Shown here piece by piece: positions 22,637 to 35,880 of a stretch of DNA of 64,000 nt. The first letter of the stretch is position 1, and every line of letters starts with the position of its first letter. The DNA is taken from the NCBI RefSeq assembly GCF_009727055.1, contig NC_052359.1:58015094-58079093 (forward strand), written 5' to 3'. The position numbers were made by a program, and so were the translations under genes. Source of the DNA: Benincasa hispida. Lineage: Eukaryota; Streptophyta; Magnoliopsida; Cucurbitales; Cucurbitaceae. The notes beneath the pieces were generated by a model. That model ran no database searches. It had not been told where the DNA came from and saw nothing but the letters and a program-made list of their open reading frames with translations.

Positions 22637-24758
22637 TGTTGGGGTTGATGCCCTCAAAGTCTCTTGTACTGTAGTTTGTAATAATTTGTGCGAATGCTTA
22701 TGTTGTGTAATATATGATATTTACTTCACATCTTGTATTTTTGCTCAGTTGCTTGTTTTATTTGCTTTACCACAGACCAATAAACATAAAATCCCTAGTT
22801 ATCTGTATGTGACTCAAGCATGTATGTGGTGACATACAAGTGGATCATATCTTGAGTGATAACCAAAATAATCTGTAGTATATGGATATAGGAGGGAAAC
22901 CTTATCCTGGTAACACTATGGATGCGGCCTGCTTTGTGGAATGGTCACAAGTGTTGTGACTTGTCATAGATGGTCTGATCTGATCATTCATGTCGGGGAC
23001 ATGCGAGCGGAGGCGTCCTATACAAAGAGTTTGTAAAAGACCTGACCACGAAGTGTTAACGTCTCGTTATATAACACCGTTCATGACAGAGACTTCACTT
23101 CATTAGGATGACCATAGGTAACATGACCTCAATCCTGAATGAGTTAGAAACTTCCGCCATTGAGGCAGTCCTTTGATTTGTATGGGTGTGAGTGGCCAGG
23201 TCGCCGATTCAAACCTACCATTTTGGGGATTCGTCTGATTTGGGAGTTGGAAACTCAGCTACACAAGATGGAATTCACTCCTTCCCCGAAGGAAGGGTAA
23301 GTAAATAGATAACTCCCTTAAAGGCTGATTCCGGAGCTTGAACGATGTGGCGCCATACTCCTTCTCTAGGCCCGAGAGGTGTTTACACATAATTGGACTA
23401 TGTTGTATTGTTTATTAGAGGAATCAGTGGTATTTAAGGAGTGAGATGTAATTATAGGGGGAAAACGATAATTTGGCTCAGCTGTACTTACGAGCATCTG
23501 TGAAGGGTCATTGTACTCATGATTGGTTATATCCGATGGACACAGAAATATATCTGTGGTAAGAAGAGTTCAGTTGTTGGTCTTTAGTGAAATTCCTGGC
23601 AGTTAACGGATGGTGGATCTCGTGGCTAAAGAGTCTAGTCAACTATTCACGAATCGTTGGAGCTTCGAGCCACAGGTCCATTAGGTCCCCTGGGTAGCTT
23701 GGATAAAGTTGAGAACCAATGTTTGGGTTAATTTGAAAAGTTCAAATTGAAAAGAGAAAGTTCGATTATATATGATATAATTGGACTGGTTAATTATATA
23801 TGATATGATTGGCTAAATGTATGAGATACATTATTTTTTAGGAAATTAGATTTAAATATGATTTATATTAAGAAGAGGAGAAAATACTATAGTAGATATG
23901 TGATACCAAACTATAGGGTAAAAATATAATATGATTATATTATTATTAGTTAATTGGTTAATTATATGATAATTAAGCCACTTTTTTCACGTTTGAACAT
24001 GGGTTAGTGAGAATGCGTCGGATATTGTAACTGATGAAATAAAAATGAAATTGTTTCATTTTGAATCGTTCGTTCAATCGCCCATCCGAAAAGAAATCAA
24101 GAGAGCGCACTGGTGAAATTTAATCGATCGCTTAAACATTTCGAGAGCCTATATGATAGTCACTCTCCACATAAACGATCGCCCACCTTGCGCTTAAACG
24201 ATCGCACACTAGTTCCTACACGATCGTATAGCTTCCTTAAATGATCGTAGTGTGTGTCAAGTTAGCTAAACGACCGTTCAGTAAAATCTACACGATCGTG
24301 TAGCTTCTCCTAAACGATAAGCACATTGCTATGTGATAGCATCTTTTTCCCTCCCACTTGCTTATCGCCTACACGATCTGGTATTCCTCCTTCCTCTACC
24401 AAATTCACCAAAGACCACACTTTGGGTTCTCACTCTGAGAATACTGAGGGATCTTTTCTAGTGGTGTCGTCCCCGTTGCGTTCATATTTCGTGATTGTTC
24501 GTGTTACTGTAGTCGACGCATCTATTCGGGTGTTGGTTGATCGGGTAGTAGTTTCCGCTGCATTGAGTTCCGAAGTTTGAAGACTGTCTTCAACTGGTAT
24601 GACAACTCATTCCCTTGTTATATCTTGTTCGTAGCATGCCGATAATTACTGTTTGTTTGCATAACTGTACGTTTGAATGTATAATGTGTATTTCGGTCAC
24701 GGTGAGATTAGAGCGATCCGAACGCGCTCATGGAACTCTTCGGTAAGAGATCGTTCAA
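22637..24758 (+). mobile_element. 3' LTR of the 10.3-kb copia element
   Basis: Begins TGTTGGGGTTGATGCCC after the polypurine tract and ends ...TCGTTCAA, about 2.12 kb, paired with 14465-16608. A short open frame at 24326-24580 lies inside the LTR and has no protein-like content. Confidence 0.9.
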
Positions 24759-24761
24759 AGG

Positions 24762-27689
24762 TGTCACACCCTTCCCCAGATTACCTTTCTAATCTGAGAA
24801 GAGATGTGATACAGTAGTTTCCAATCGTTTTATGACAACTATTGTCCAACATACTCCTATAAACCAGTGTCCTAAGTACTTGATATACCTAATTAGCAGT
24901 TTATAATTTTGACAACTTAATACATAATCTTATCAATAGCCCATTTCATATGAACTACTACTAATTAGGAACTTAACATCAACATACACAACGAATACAA
25001 GAATCCAAGACTATATACAACATTAGTTGACACAAGTTCTATTCTATTCCCCATGACATGTACAGACAAAATCAGGGTTTAAACATAACATAGTGAACCA
25101 TATAAACTTTGAGTTCTTGAAAATCTTGAGTAGTGACTAACTGGCAGATTTTCTAAGCTTCGGGACATAGATCGCTACCTGAAGGGAGAAAAAATTTAAA
25201 AGAATGAACTTAAAAATGCCCAATTAGTGACTACTTTAAAGAAACATGCTTTCATACATGAATAAACATAAACATGCTTATCATAAAACATTTACTTTCT
25301 AATTTTCAAACATAAACATACTTGGCTTCAAACATTGCATACTCATTTTCAGAGTTTGAAAATAAAACTAAAAACATGAAAACATAGCAAATGGAAAACC
25401 TGAAATAAAATTCCTTATTATTTCCTGTAAAGTACCTCTACTCCTCTGCCTAAACATGTGGGAAAGCCCTTTTTCTTGATCCCTAATAACCTTAGTTGAG
25501 AGAGAGCCCTTTTGCTCGATCTCATCAACGTCAATAACATAGATCATACGTGCACATAAAACTAATAGGATCCTGACTACCTTACCATACCTCCAGTATT
25601 ACGGATCCGTAACATAACTGAGAATCTGGGTACTTTACCATACCTTTTGTACCAACATTGAAGTAGGGCTTGTACAAAGCACAAAACATTCAAACATTTC
25701 ATAACATAGGCATAAGCTTATTGAAAATGCATGCCAAATTCACATATAAAATCTCATTCTTTGAAATATGGATCATGAGATCAATATATAAATAAAGTAT
25801 GCATTGAGGAAATCACGTTATAAAACAACATGATAAACTAGCTATGCGTTGAAAATCATTTATGAAACTACTCATTAGAAATATTTTGTAAAAACATGTC
25901 ACTCATTGTCTTAAGCTACTTATCCAAGGGTCTGTAGGCCTCTCCTACTTGCGTCTGCCCTGTAATAAGAAGAGGTTCCTTGGTTAGTATCATTGGTTCC
26001 CTTTTGAGCTTAACATATAAACTCGACATTAACGCATATTATTGATCTCATCACATCATGCTTGAGCTCATTGCATCATTTATACTTAAGCCACATTTTC
26101 TTAGCTAAAGAATAGCAACCCTCCCTATCGGGTGCTCGAAAAGTCACGAAGACATGCCTCCGTACCTATGCAATGAACATCTACTATGCATCTCACTTAG
26201 CGCGCCTTGGCTATTGTTACTGTTCTTCGCACAGCCACACAGCTCATGTCCCGCGCACCTTACCTGATGACTACCTCTGCTCGCATAAATCCTTACTTCA
26301 CGCTTATGCGCATTGTCTCATATCTCAACGGGTTAGCTGCTTACTTATTCTTCGGATGCAGTTGCCTGCTTATTCATCCATAATCATTATTCCAGATTTT
26401 AACTTCTACATTTAATAACTGAAAATCCAACCATTAATCAATTAGATTTCCTTCTAAAAGCTTGCTCATAAATATCTTAACTCTTTTTACCTTAGAGTTT
26501 TTTAAATTCTTCTGACTAGTTCGAAATCACCTTAATCTCTTAAGCTTGCTGAGAATTTCTTCAACACCTTCTAGGCTTCAAGTGGCAGTGATCCCTTTCT
26601 TTAAATATGTGATAAATTAGCCAAACAGTTTTCTTCTTTTCAAGGTCTATTTATACTTAAGCTTGCAAGTAAACTTATCTTAATGAAAAGGCACCTGGCC
26701 CATTATCTCTTGGTTAACATTTCAAAGATTGCCACTTGACCCACTTATTAAATGATTAAGCTAAACTCTTCAGTTTTACTTCATCGCATAGGGCTTACAC
26801 CTACTTAAGCCCCTTTCTGATCTTTACTTAACTCTAATCTTCATCATATCACTTTGCCTTAGGTACTCATCACAAGCCTTATCCAATTATATTTTCTTAA
26901 ATGACTCCCTTAACATACGTCGTCGCATCCTCGGAGCGACACTATTACCTATGTCATCGCCTAGGCGCACGTACCCTCGTTTGCCAATCTCTAAGCCTTT
27001 TGGCCAACACTTAACCCGCGCCCCACATAGAATTCTGTCTCAGCATCCTTTGGAGTGCCCGTCTAGGAAACTTGACTGCACGCATGTTACTTATACATGA
27101 CCTTCACAAACATCACATGGAACTGGTCGCATACTCCTTTTTCCTCTGCCTCAGCCAACACTCGCTCAATAACGAACTTCTTTTATGGCCTTCTGCGTTT
27201 ATTATGGGCCATACTTAGCCATAATTCCCTTTCTTAAACTTCTGCCCGCATAGCTTGACATGTTGGCCACTTTGTTTGACATGACTTTGTCACATCAAGC
27301 TTTTTATTTATCCTTCTATGTATTAATCTCTCCATTCCACTAGAGGCCCAAGAAATCCATACTTAGAACATTTTTCTACCCTCCAAGTACCTGAGAGCTT
27401 AACCTTTTAACTCTTAGGAAAATTTTCCTCATCTTTTAGCTTGGCTTCACGCCCAACCTTCCTTTACCTTAAACTCTCAAAATTCACTAAGAGTTTACTG
27501 CTTATCAATCTACCTGAGAGCATCCTTTCTCAACACTTAAGAATTTTTACTTCTTCTGAACATATACAAACACATTATACATTACATGTAACTTGGATTA
27601 CAGTTACATTAATATTAATAAACATCTTAAACACGTAATTAAGAGAACTTAAGCATAATTAATTAGTAAAGAAAGTTTAGGGGTTTACA
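24762..27689 (-). mobile_element. 3' LTR of a gypsy chromovirus, minus strand
   Basis: On the minus strand it starts TGTAAACCCCTAAAC at 27689, right after a purine-rich tract (27690-27706, complement of atttaccttcctctta). It ends ...GGGTGTGACA at 24762. About 2.93 kb with TG...CA ends. It directly follows gypsy integrase and chromodomain sequence, so it is the 3' LTR. The copia element at 14465-24758 sits at its very edge. Interior contains Met-poor, stop-rich DNA only. Confidence 0.82.
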
Positions 27690-28350
27690 ATTTACCTTCC
27701 TCTTAGAGAAATTTTGTGCTCAAAATTTACATCAAGCTTGATTACGTGAATAGGTATGGATACTTCCTTTTCATTTGTTCTTCAGTTTCCTATGTAGCGT
27801 TTTCTATTTCATAGTTTCTCGATAATACTTTAACCAATGGGATAACCTTGTTTCACAATACTTACTCTTTTCTATCTAGAAGTTATACTAGTTCCTCTTC
27901 ATAAGATAAATTTTCCATCAACTATACTGACTGATCTCGTATAATATGAGCAAGGTCTATAACATACTGCCTCAACATAGACACATGGAAAACATCATGT
28001 ATCCTAAATAACTTTGCAGGTAAGGCTAATATATAGGCTATTGACCCGACCTGTTCAAATATCTCATAGGGTCCTATATATCTGGGGCTCAACTTACCTT
28101 CCCTATCAAATATGAGTATGCCTTTCCAAGGTGATAATCTGAGAAATACTCAATCTCTAATCTCAAATTCAAGCTCTTTTCTTCGTTTATCTGCATAGCT
28201 CTTCTATCTGTTTCGAGCTATTTTCAAACTCTCTTATTAACTAGAGTTCTACGTGGTCTCCCATACAAGGCTTCATACGGAGCCATACCAATGTTAGAAT
28301 GATAATTGTTTTTATAAGCAAACTTTGCTAATGGCAAGTGTGTATCCCAG
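27690..28350 (-). pseudogene. Gypsy integrase C-terminus and chromodomain remnant
   Basis: Minus-strand translation gives WDTHLPLAKFAYKNNYHS, MAPYEALYGRPRRTL, PRYIGPYEIFEQVGSIAY, HDVFHVSMLRQYV and LSYEEELV. These are the standard boxes at the end of Ty3/gypsy pol in the Del/Tekay chromovirus group. A decayed chromodomain follows (SRNYEIENAT, stop where Trp is usual, ETEEQMKRKYPYLF). The chromodomain would steer integration to heterochromatin. Stops and frameshifts show it is dead. The integrase continues on the other side of an insertion, at 29934-30013. Confidence 0.9.
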
Positions 28351-29933
28351 TGATACATTATTTTATGAGGTGGAATTATGGATGAAATGCGTTGAGCAAT
28401 CAAGCTTTCTTAGTGGAATCCAAGTATAAACTCCATTAAGTTTCTTGGTAAGTCCAAGGTTGAACTCAGGGACTTAGAAAAAGGGTATACGGTGGTAATT
28501 TTTAGGAAGACTTTGTAGTAACCGGTAACTCAAAGTTGTTGGGTTTCTTAATTGCGGTAATAAAAATATACAAATGCGGTGGAGTTTTGAAAGAGTTGAT
28601 AAAATGGAAGATGTGATAAGTATGCGGTGAACGGGTTGAGAAGGGTTTCGGCTAACACTTCCTAGGATGCGTTCATGCTATGCGATCATGCAACACACAT
28701 ACAATAGTAAACCATCTCTCGATGCGAATGCTACGGCTTCTAATGCTAGAACGTATGCGATATATGTGATAAGTCTATAGGACCTACACATAAGCCTCTA
28801 TTCTTGTTTATGCGATGAAAAAATGACACACACACAAATAAGGCGACAAACAGAGCTTATTTCTAAGTCTCTATCTCTTGTTTATGCAGATCTAATCTTG
28901 TTCTCTCGAGTCTAGATTCTAACCTATCTCTCTCAAGTCTCAGGTTCTTTCTTTGGACTCTCTCTCGAGTAGCTCTAAAGGGGTGTTGACATAGCATAAA
29001 ACAAGATAATCGCATGCGATGAAGATCCTAGGTCATGTTAGCTTAGTTCTTCTCAACCCATTCGATAAGTTTAGCTACTCATGTGCGCTAAGAGAGTGAA
29101 CAGATGTAGAATAAGAACTTCCATTGTATAAATGTAAAGTTAAAATACAAAATAACAATGCAAGAAGAGAATAAAGAACCTGGTAGCAATCTCTTGCTTC
29201 CCAGGCTTTTATACTGTCTTTTCTACTCTTGTTCAAAAGATAATCTCGCTCTCGCGAGAGTTGGCCCGCTCTCTGCTTTCTACGCCTCTGGGTTCTCTTT
29301 CGAGTTGTCCTGAGTGATCTTCCGGCGTCTCTCCCTTCTCTTGCTCCACCTTAAAAGGAAAACTATGGACAAGTATGGAGAAAATTATCTAAGTATCTGA
29401 ACTCCTTTTTTGAAGGTTGCCTTCGGTATTTATAGAGCCTTCAGGGTGAAAGGCGGTTTCTCTCTTATGATTGTACAGATGGGATGACTTTAATTCTCTG
29501 ACTGATGCACTGAATATTTGTCACCGGAAAGCTGAGTGTACTTGTTATCGTTAGCGGCTTGTCAACTTAATTCGGATTCGACCATCATCCCATCGTGATT
29601 AATTATGCCTTTCACCGAGATGCGCCCACCAAGTTGCGCCAGCTTTATGCAGCAATCCTTCTTGAGCAGATGTTTGCAAGCACAAATCACCACAAAGCCT
29701 TGCAGTAATGTTGCGCTCGATCATTGATTTCTTGTGATTGCGCTTTTTGCCTTGTATCAACGCATATTCTGCATAAAAACACAAAAGTTAACTGTTTCTA
29801 TGCGATAGACGCATGCGACCATAATGTTATGAACTTAATACTTTTTGGACGCAATCTAACATATTTTATCAATGCAAGGCAGCATTGTTTAAGAACTTAG
29901 CACTGTAATAACATGCATTTCTGCCCGTTATCA
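28351..29933. mobile_element. 1.58-kb TG...CA insertion, unclassified LTR-like
   Basis: Interrupts gypsy integrase exactly, with a perfect 5-bp target duplication CCCAG (28346-28350 and 29934-29938). The ends are TGATAC...GTTATCA, so it has TG...CA termini. No gag or pol is present; a TATA-like string, tatttatagag, lies at about 29428-29438. Length, ends and duplication fit a solo LTR of an unidentified retrotransposon. The interior is rich in 'tgcgat' and 'ctcgag' words. A 61-codon minus-strand frame at 29599-29784 has no recognisable motif. Confidence 0.8.
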
Positions 29934-30013
29934 CCCAGCTACCCTTAAACTGTAGCATATAGGCCCTCAGCATGTCTTCTGATGTTTGGATCGTTCACTC
30001 TAATTGTCCATCC
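29934..30013 (-). pseudogene. Gypsy integrase fragment
   Basis: Minus-strand translation: DGQ...IQTSEDMLRAYMLQFKGSW, the integrase segment that directly precedes WDTHLPLA at 28345. This proves that 28351-29933 is an insertion. Upstream gypsy sequence is cut off at 30013 by the LTR of the tandem copia element. Confidence 0.88.
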
Positions 30014-31907
30014 TGAAGGAGTATATCAGCATGCAACAGAAGCAACAAGGATCAATAAGCATTCTAATTCATAAATTTTGGCTGTAAATAAAGCATGCTT
30101 ATATAATAATAAGAGGGTTTCAAGACATACCTTTGTAGAACCTCTTTAATCTCGAATTCAGCTGCAAATCTTTTCCAATTCTTCTTATGAACCACCTCAA
30201 GATCTTCTCTACTATTCTCTTGGAGCTTTAGACTGAGTTATGAGACTCAAAGCAAGCTTGAATAAAGGAAATTTGGAGAGAACTCACTGCTACACCCACT
30301 TGAAGAACACCTTCTTCAACTCGAATTTTTTAGCAAAACTCAATTGATGAATGCCTCATTTCCACTTCAAACGTCTCTATTTATTGTAGGACATTCATGC
30401 CAAGAAGAATGTTGCATGAGATGCAGCTCATGCTTGATGAATTGAAGCAAGAGCAAATTCGATTGGTGTGAGCAATTTGAAAGTGAGTGGAGAAGTCTAA
30501 CATTTTAAATTTGTGTTTTTCCATCTTTTTCTAATTTCCAAATTGATTTCCAAAATCGATTTTGATTTCAAAATTGAAAAATTTATTAATTTTACAAACT
30601 TAATTTTCTAATAAAATTCATAATAAATAAATAATTAAGCAATTTAATCAATTCTAATTAATTTAATATCAAATATTAAATTAATTCTACACAAGTTCCA
30701 CCTTCATGAATTTAATATTTAAATCATATTTAAATATTAATTGAAATTTTCAATTTCGTTTAATTCTAAAATTAATTAAGTAATTATATCTTATATAATT
30801 ACTAATTCCCTTAATTCTAATTTGAACGTTTCAAATTAAATTATTACGCTACTCTAAAGCTAATTCATTTACAAGTTAGTAGGGACCTTGCGGACCTACA
30901 GATTATGGGCTCCAACGATCTGAGATTAATTGGCTAAACTCTTTACACCAAATTAACCCACATTCGTTAACTAATGGGTCACTTTACTAAAGCCCATAGT
31001 TGCACTCCCCTCACTGTAGATATATTATATCCACTCTATATAACCATGATTAGTAAATTAACCCTTCACAGGTTTTTCGAAATAACGGTTGGGTCAAATG
31101 TCTGTTTTACCCTCGAGATTACCTCTTGTTCCTTAAGTCCCACTAATTCTCTAATGAACAAATGATTTGTGATCCAATTAACAAACTGAGTTCCTCTTGG
31201 GCCAATGAGAGGGTAGGGTCCTTTGTTTAAGACCCAGAGTCAGAATTTAAGGGAACAATCTCTCTACTATCCCTGAAAGCAGGTAGGAATGAATTCCATC
31301 TTACACCCTATGTCCCCAACTATCTACCTAGTCTTACCCCTGAAATGGAGGTTTATTGAGTCGGCGCTGTTGAGTCAACTCTCACCTATGCAAATCTAAG
31401 GATAATCTTGAATAAACAGGAGTTCATAGTTAGCTTAGGATTAAGGTCAAGTTACTTAAGTCATCGCTTTGAAATAGTCAGTCTTAAACAGTTTACAATG
31501 TTATAAAGTAAGAGTGACTAATTTCGTAGTCCGATCTTGTATATACCATTTGCACAGGACGCCCCCACTCCTCATGTCACAACATGTATGAATTAGGATC
31601 ACATCGTCTGTAGCACTTTACAACTCTTTGTAACAACTACAGAGTAGGCCGCATCCAATAGTGTTACCAAAATAAGACACTCAACCTCATTCATATACTA
31701 TAGATCATTTTGATTATTTACTCGAACCTAATCCACTTTTATGCCTCCACATAAAGTTCAAGTACTCATGTAATAGTCATGGGTCTTTTAGTTTATTAGA
31801 TTTCTAAAAAAAAATAAACAATACATATATTCAATAACAACTTATTAAATTTTCAGAATAAGTTTTATTGTTTACAAACTACGAGTTTTAGGACATAAAA
31901 CCCAACA
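30014..31907 (-). mobile_element. LTR 1 of tandem gag-only copia element
   Basis: On the minus strand starts TGTTGGGTTTTATGTCC (31907) and ends ...TATACTCCTTCA (30014), 1.89 kb. It is preceded on the minus strand by the polypurine tract, so it is a 3' LTR. CATCC at 30009-30013 would be the left target duplication. A TATA-like string AATAAATAGAG lies near 30368-30378 on the minus strand. Open frame 30974-31165 has no protein signal. Confidence 0.9.
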
Positions 31908-32824
31908 AACTCCCACTTGGACTAAAACTCAAGTGGTAACTTATATATTCGAATATATAAAACTGAGTTTCTGAGTTTTATAGAGAAATATGATAAACTA
32001 GGACATCCCATACCCATGGTTTACCATTCGGTATCCTATACCTGATTTTTATCTCACTTGCTCTAGGTTATTGACCTGGTATTCCTAGTCTTACTAGGTG
32101 ATTCTCTAACACTTTAGCCGAGAGAATCAGTGTAAACATGTTAATGTACAATAGACTTCTTATTAAACTATATGGAGAATGCATCTTATTCTCTATAATG
32201 ACCTGGAAGTCATACTTTCCTCCCACTACATCGAAGTACTCTCAACTCTTTGAGTAAGATGCATCAGACCTGTTTAAACAACTCTTATTAACAGTGTTAA
32301 TCCAACAATTCTTTATTGATTTATGCAAGTTTTATGGAAACAAATAATACAAGGTGATCTTGAGCAATGTTCCAATTATTGGAATGATGATGAGAAAACA
32401 ATCTAAAGCAATTAGAAAGTTTTTCACTGGATTTCATGTTTTATCAAATAGACCTAGAAATCTTAAACTTTCTATATTTTGATCTAATTGAAGTATTTCA
32501 GTTTTTATTTTACCTAACAAGTTTTTTACACTCTTAACTTTTCAAGTGTTCTAAACTTATCACTTAGGTTAAATAACTACTTGCCTTAATTGATTTCTAG
32601 CCATTTTAAATATTTGAATATTTGCAAATAACTTTCAATTAGGCTGGTTCTTAACAGAAGTTTCTATGAGATAGAACAAACATAATTTTCAAAAAATTAA
32701 CATTTCACTTACAAAAAAATATATACAATTTGTTCTTTACAAGATAACAAAGCAAATAAGATTATCTTCAAATAGTAACATCTCCCATTGGTACTAAGCA
32801 AGCGGTCCTCATGAACTAGTTTGC
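31908..32824 (-). other. Non-coding 3' region of gag-only element, with pol-end relic
   Basis: Follows the gag stop. No protease, integrase or reverse transcriptase. Near 32070-32120 the minus strand keeps a relic of the pol end (VLENHLVRLG, compare VFEGHLVELG at about 4638-4665). Next comes the polypurine tract CCAAGTGGGAGTT at about 31908-31921. The other ~700 bases have no recognised content. Confidence 0.75.
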
Positions 32825-33621
32825 CTATTTTTCTTTCTCTACTCTCTTCTCAGCATGGTACTGAGGGCAGTTCCTCTTCCAGTGCCCTTCCTCATTGCAG
32901 TGAAAACACTTTTCTTTGTCTACACCGTTAGTCTTGCCTTTTTTTCCCCAGTGGTTTTCTTCTTCCTTTTCCATTTGCTCTTGTTAAGAAGAATACTCTT
33001 ACTCTATGAAGAGGAAGCAACGTCAGGCTTTTTGGAGGACGTTCCTCTCTTCTCAGTGGTAGTAACATGTACATCTGATTCCAAACCTTTACCTCTCACT
33101 ATTATCTGATAAGCCTATAGCTTATTCAAAAGAGTAGTCAAACTGTATTTAATTTTATTCATTAACGAATTCGTGTAGAACTGTAGAAAACTCTTTGGAA
33201 GAGATTCTAGAATAAAACCGACATGACTTCTCTCGTCAACGACAACCCCATTTACTTCCGCTACATTGAAGTGGACCATCATGTCTAGGATATGTTCACG
33301 AACAGAGGCCCCCTCTTTCATGCGGCAGTTGTAAACGTTCTTAATAGCATCATGCCTTAGGGAGAAGGAGGGTTGCCCAAACATCCCTTGTAGAGATTCC
33401 ATAATCTCTTTGGAAGTACCTATATCCTCATGTTTCTTTGCCAAGACATCATACGCATCCAAAAAATTTTACGTTAAAGCTAGAAATGGGAGGCAATCAT
33501 CTGTTAAGACAAACCGTAAATCGTCTATCACGAGTATAGTATTCAAATTTGATTTCCAGGTTGCATAATTATTCCCTATCAGTTTGTCAGATGCCAACAA
33601 TTGTACTAGAACACTCGTCAT
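32825..33621 (-). pseudogene. Copia gag of first gag-only element
   Basis: Start ATG at 33621 on the minus strand: MTSVLVQLLAS...NNYATWK. There is a stop after FLALT, and a short segment seen in other copia gags is missing before DAYDVLAKKHE. The long open part, 33462-33115, holds LQGMFGQPSFSLRHD, REHILDMMVHFNVAEVNG and TTLLNKL. The zinc knuckle at about 32880-32925 is perfect (CFHCNEEGHWKRNC). The frame ends at TAG 32825-32827 shortly after a Lys-rich tail, with no pol following. Gag could in principle package the RNA if supplied by a relative in trans. Confidence 0.88.
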
Positions 33622-34089
33622 TTTGAAAGATATAAAAAAAAATTATAAGTGAATTGCTTTCCCAATCAAGTTTTAGCAAAGTGATAATATACCCAAGATT
33701 ATTTTTGCAATTATACTACAACAAGATATTCTTGACTAAACACTATCTCCAGAATAACTCATAGAATAATAGTCATTTAGCTATCATTTTTTATCAGAAA
33801 TTACTAACTCTTTAGTAATTCTGTTAGTGTAACCCTCTATTTTTAGACCTTAAAAGTCGGATTCCAACGATGCTCCCGAAGTTGGAAAGTCAAAGTTGAA
33901 ACCGACTTTAGAAATCCTATCCATTTCTAGAGTTTGAGTTGTTCCGAATCCTATGTTAAAATCCTCCATGGGGATAGTCGTCATTAAATGACTAGCGAGA
34001 TCGACTTAAAGAAGACAAGCAGGCGTAACATAGGAATCTCACGGTTCAAACCAACAGAAGAGACTGTAGAATATGTTGACACATATCCT

Positions 34090-34655
34090 TCACCCACTTA
34101 CTATGAACTACTTCCCCCATTCACTTTGATCTCGATCTATGATGAACACTTTTCGTATGGAGGTCACCCATGGTGACACAAACTGCAAATTTTGAATTGA
34201 AATCAATGTATCATATATCTGATTTTCCATTGAACAGCTTCCCCTCATTCACCATGATCAATTAACGCAAACACTTTCTGTATGGAGGTCACTCCCAGGG
34301 TGACACGAAGTGCCACATTAACCTTTCGGTGTGAACATCTTGAGAACGTGAAAATTTTGAAATCGAAACATCACAATTGATTTTAAAGTGAACAACATCC
34401 CCCATCCACCAAAATCTCAATTCATGTAGACACTTTCTGAATGGAGCAGTCGAGGTATAATTGACATGAAGTGCCACATGAATTTCGATCGTGAACCCTT
34501 AGGGACGTGAGAGCTAAAAATAATCATATCATATATGTTTATTAATCTCCCACTAAAGCATTCTAACATATCATATATGTTATTTGATTTTCACTGAAGT
34601 GTTCTAATAGCATATTATATATGTTATTAAATTCCCACTGAAGTGTTCTAACGAC
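34090..34655. repeat. Tandem ~150-bp leader repeats
   Basis: Three units, each with 'acttcccc(c)attcac', 'caaacactttctg(a/t)atggaggtcac', 'gggtgacacgaagtgccaca' and a downstream 'catatcatatatg'. They begin near 34104, 34234 and 34390. Two or three copies of 'tcccactgaagtgttctaa' follow. Equivalent units in the second element are at about 40335-40905. Confidence 0.75.
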
Positions 34656-35489
34656 TAAATGGGGTATACATTTCTTAAGTTTGTTTCAGTTAACTTAAAT
34701 AACCTAAGTCTTGGTGTTTATCCAAGTATAACATCTATAATTGGATTTAACTTATGATGTCTAGGTGATAAACTAGTTTTAAAACCTCAAATCGCTCATG
34801 TATTGCTCATAAAACTGGTTAACAACGCTCAATAATTCGGCTATAATCCCTAGGCAGGAGGTGTTCTGTAGACCGTCAACTTAAATACCTCCAACCTTCG
34901 ACTGGATTATATACCAGTTGAGTTTGTAACCCGAGTTTTATAAGTTTAACTACCTATTTTAACTATTAAAACGAGTGGTTACCCTACGTGAGCATGCAGC
35001 TGTTCTTTGTTTTGGATTTTAAATGTTTAACCCAATTTTATAACAACTTACAAACTTTTAGACATGCTAAATATCTACAACATACATCAAAGGCATTCAA
35101 TATTTATCATAACATTTATATTAAATAAAAGAAACCTTAAACATGCATACTATATATTATAACGTTTTATAACATACTTTCAATGCATGTAACATGCTTC
35201 CTATGGTGGGATTTTAAATCTACATGGCATACTGTATGCACATACAAGATTTATTTAATTATAACATACATCACATGTATAAATAATTAAACACATACTG
35301 ATATGGTTTTGGTTTTGGCATAAATAAGCAAACAAAGGCCTAATTATTACAAAAACAACAAGAAACAACTCTAAATCGCTTCCAGATCGCTCGAACCGCT
35401 CCAAACCGAATCCAAACAGCTTGAACCGGGCCAGCCAAAAACCATTTGACGTCGAACTGGACAGGACTTGAACAAAATCGATCAAATCA

Positions 35490-35880
35490 ACTACTCTCAC
35501 TAGCTCTCATTAGTTTTGGTGTCGCTAGGTTCAATCTCGCTACTCTCGTTAAAGCAAGTGTCACTCAGTTCAACTCTCACTACTCTAGTCACGAACAGTT
35601 CATCTCTTGCTAGCTCCATTGAAATCTCCCTCCAACTCAATCTGTTGCTGAAAATCGATTCAAGAATCTCGCTCAAACTTGATCTCTCACTTCACGCTCG
35701 AAATCTCGCTCGAATTCCATTCAAAATCTCGCTCGAAATTTCATTAGAATCTCGCTCAAACTCGATTCAAAATCTCGTTTGAACTTGAAATTTCGCTCAA
35801 AAATTCCATCAGAATCTCACTTGAGCTACCATCAACATCTCGCACGAAACGAAATCTCGCTTGAAAAAATCTCACTCTTG
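35490..35880. repeat. CTCGCT-type minisatellite in leader
   Basis: The word AATCTCGCTCGAA and variants recurs every ~20-30 bases, about a dozen times. It is not present at the collinear place of the second element, where a CATCGAGTAT array is found instead (45850-46125). Confidence 0.8.

Larger units (their letters stand above)
14465..24758 (+). mobile_element. Two-LTR copia element, 10.3 kb, non-functional
   Basis: Order: 5' LTR 14465-16608, primer-binding site 16610-16623, long leader, gag, protease, integrase, reverse transcriptase, remnant of the pol end, polypurine tract 22621-22636, 3' LTR 22637-24758. Candidate target duplication: TGGTG at 14460-14464 and AGGTG at 24759-24763, four of five bases matching. 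The two LTRs differ at roughly a dozen places in the first ~190 bp by eye, so the insertion is not recent. The polyprotein has several stops and frameshifts and lacks RNase H, so the element cannot move by itself. Confidence 0.9.

Noticed and set aside
24326..24580. 84-codon open frame as a gene
   Set aside because: Lies fully inside the 3' LTR; the matching part of the 5' LTR (around 16190-16430) does not look conserved as protein.
14465..24758. Endogenous pararetrovirus (caulimovirus) copy
   Set aside because: Domain order protease-integrase-reverse transcriptase, LTRs, a copia primer site and no movement-protein-like region fit Ty1/copia, not a pararetrovirus.
32855..33109. Plus-strand open frame in the gag-only element
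   Set aside because: It is the antisense of the gag zinc-knuckle and Lys-rich tail on the minus strand.
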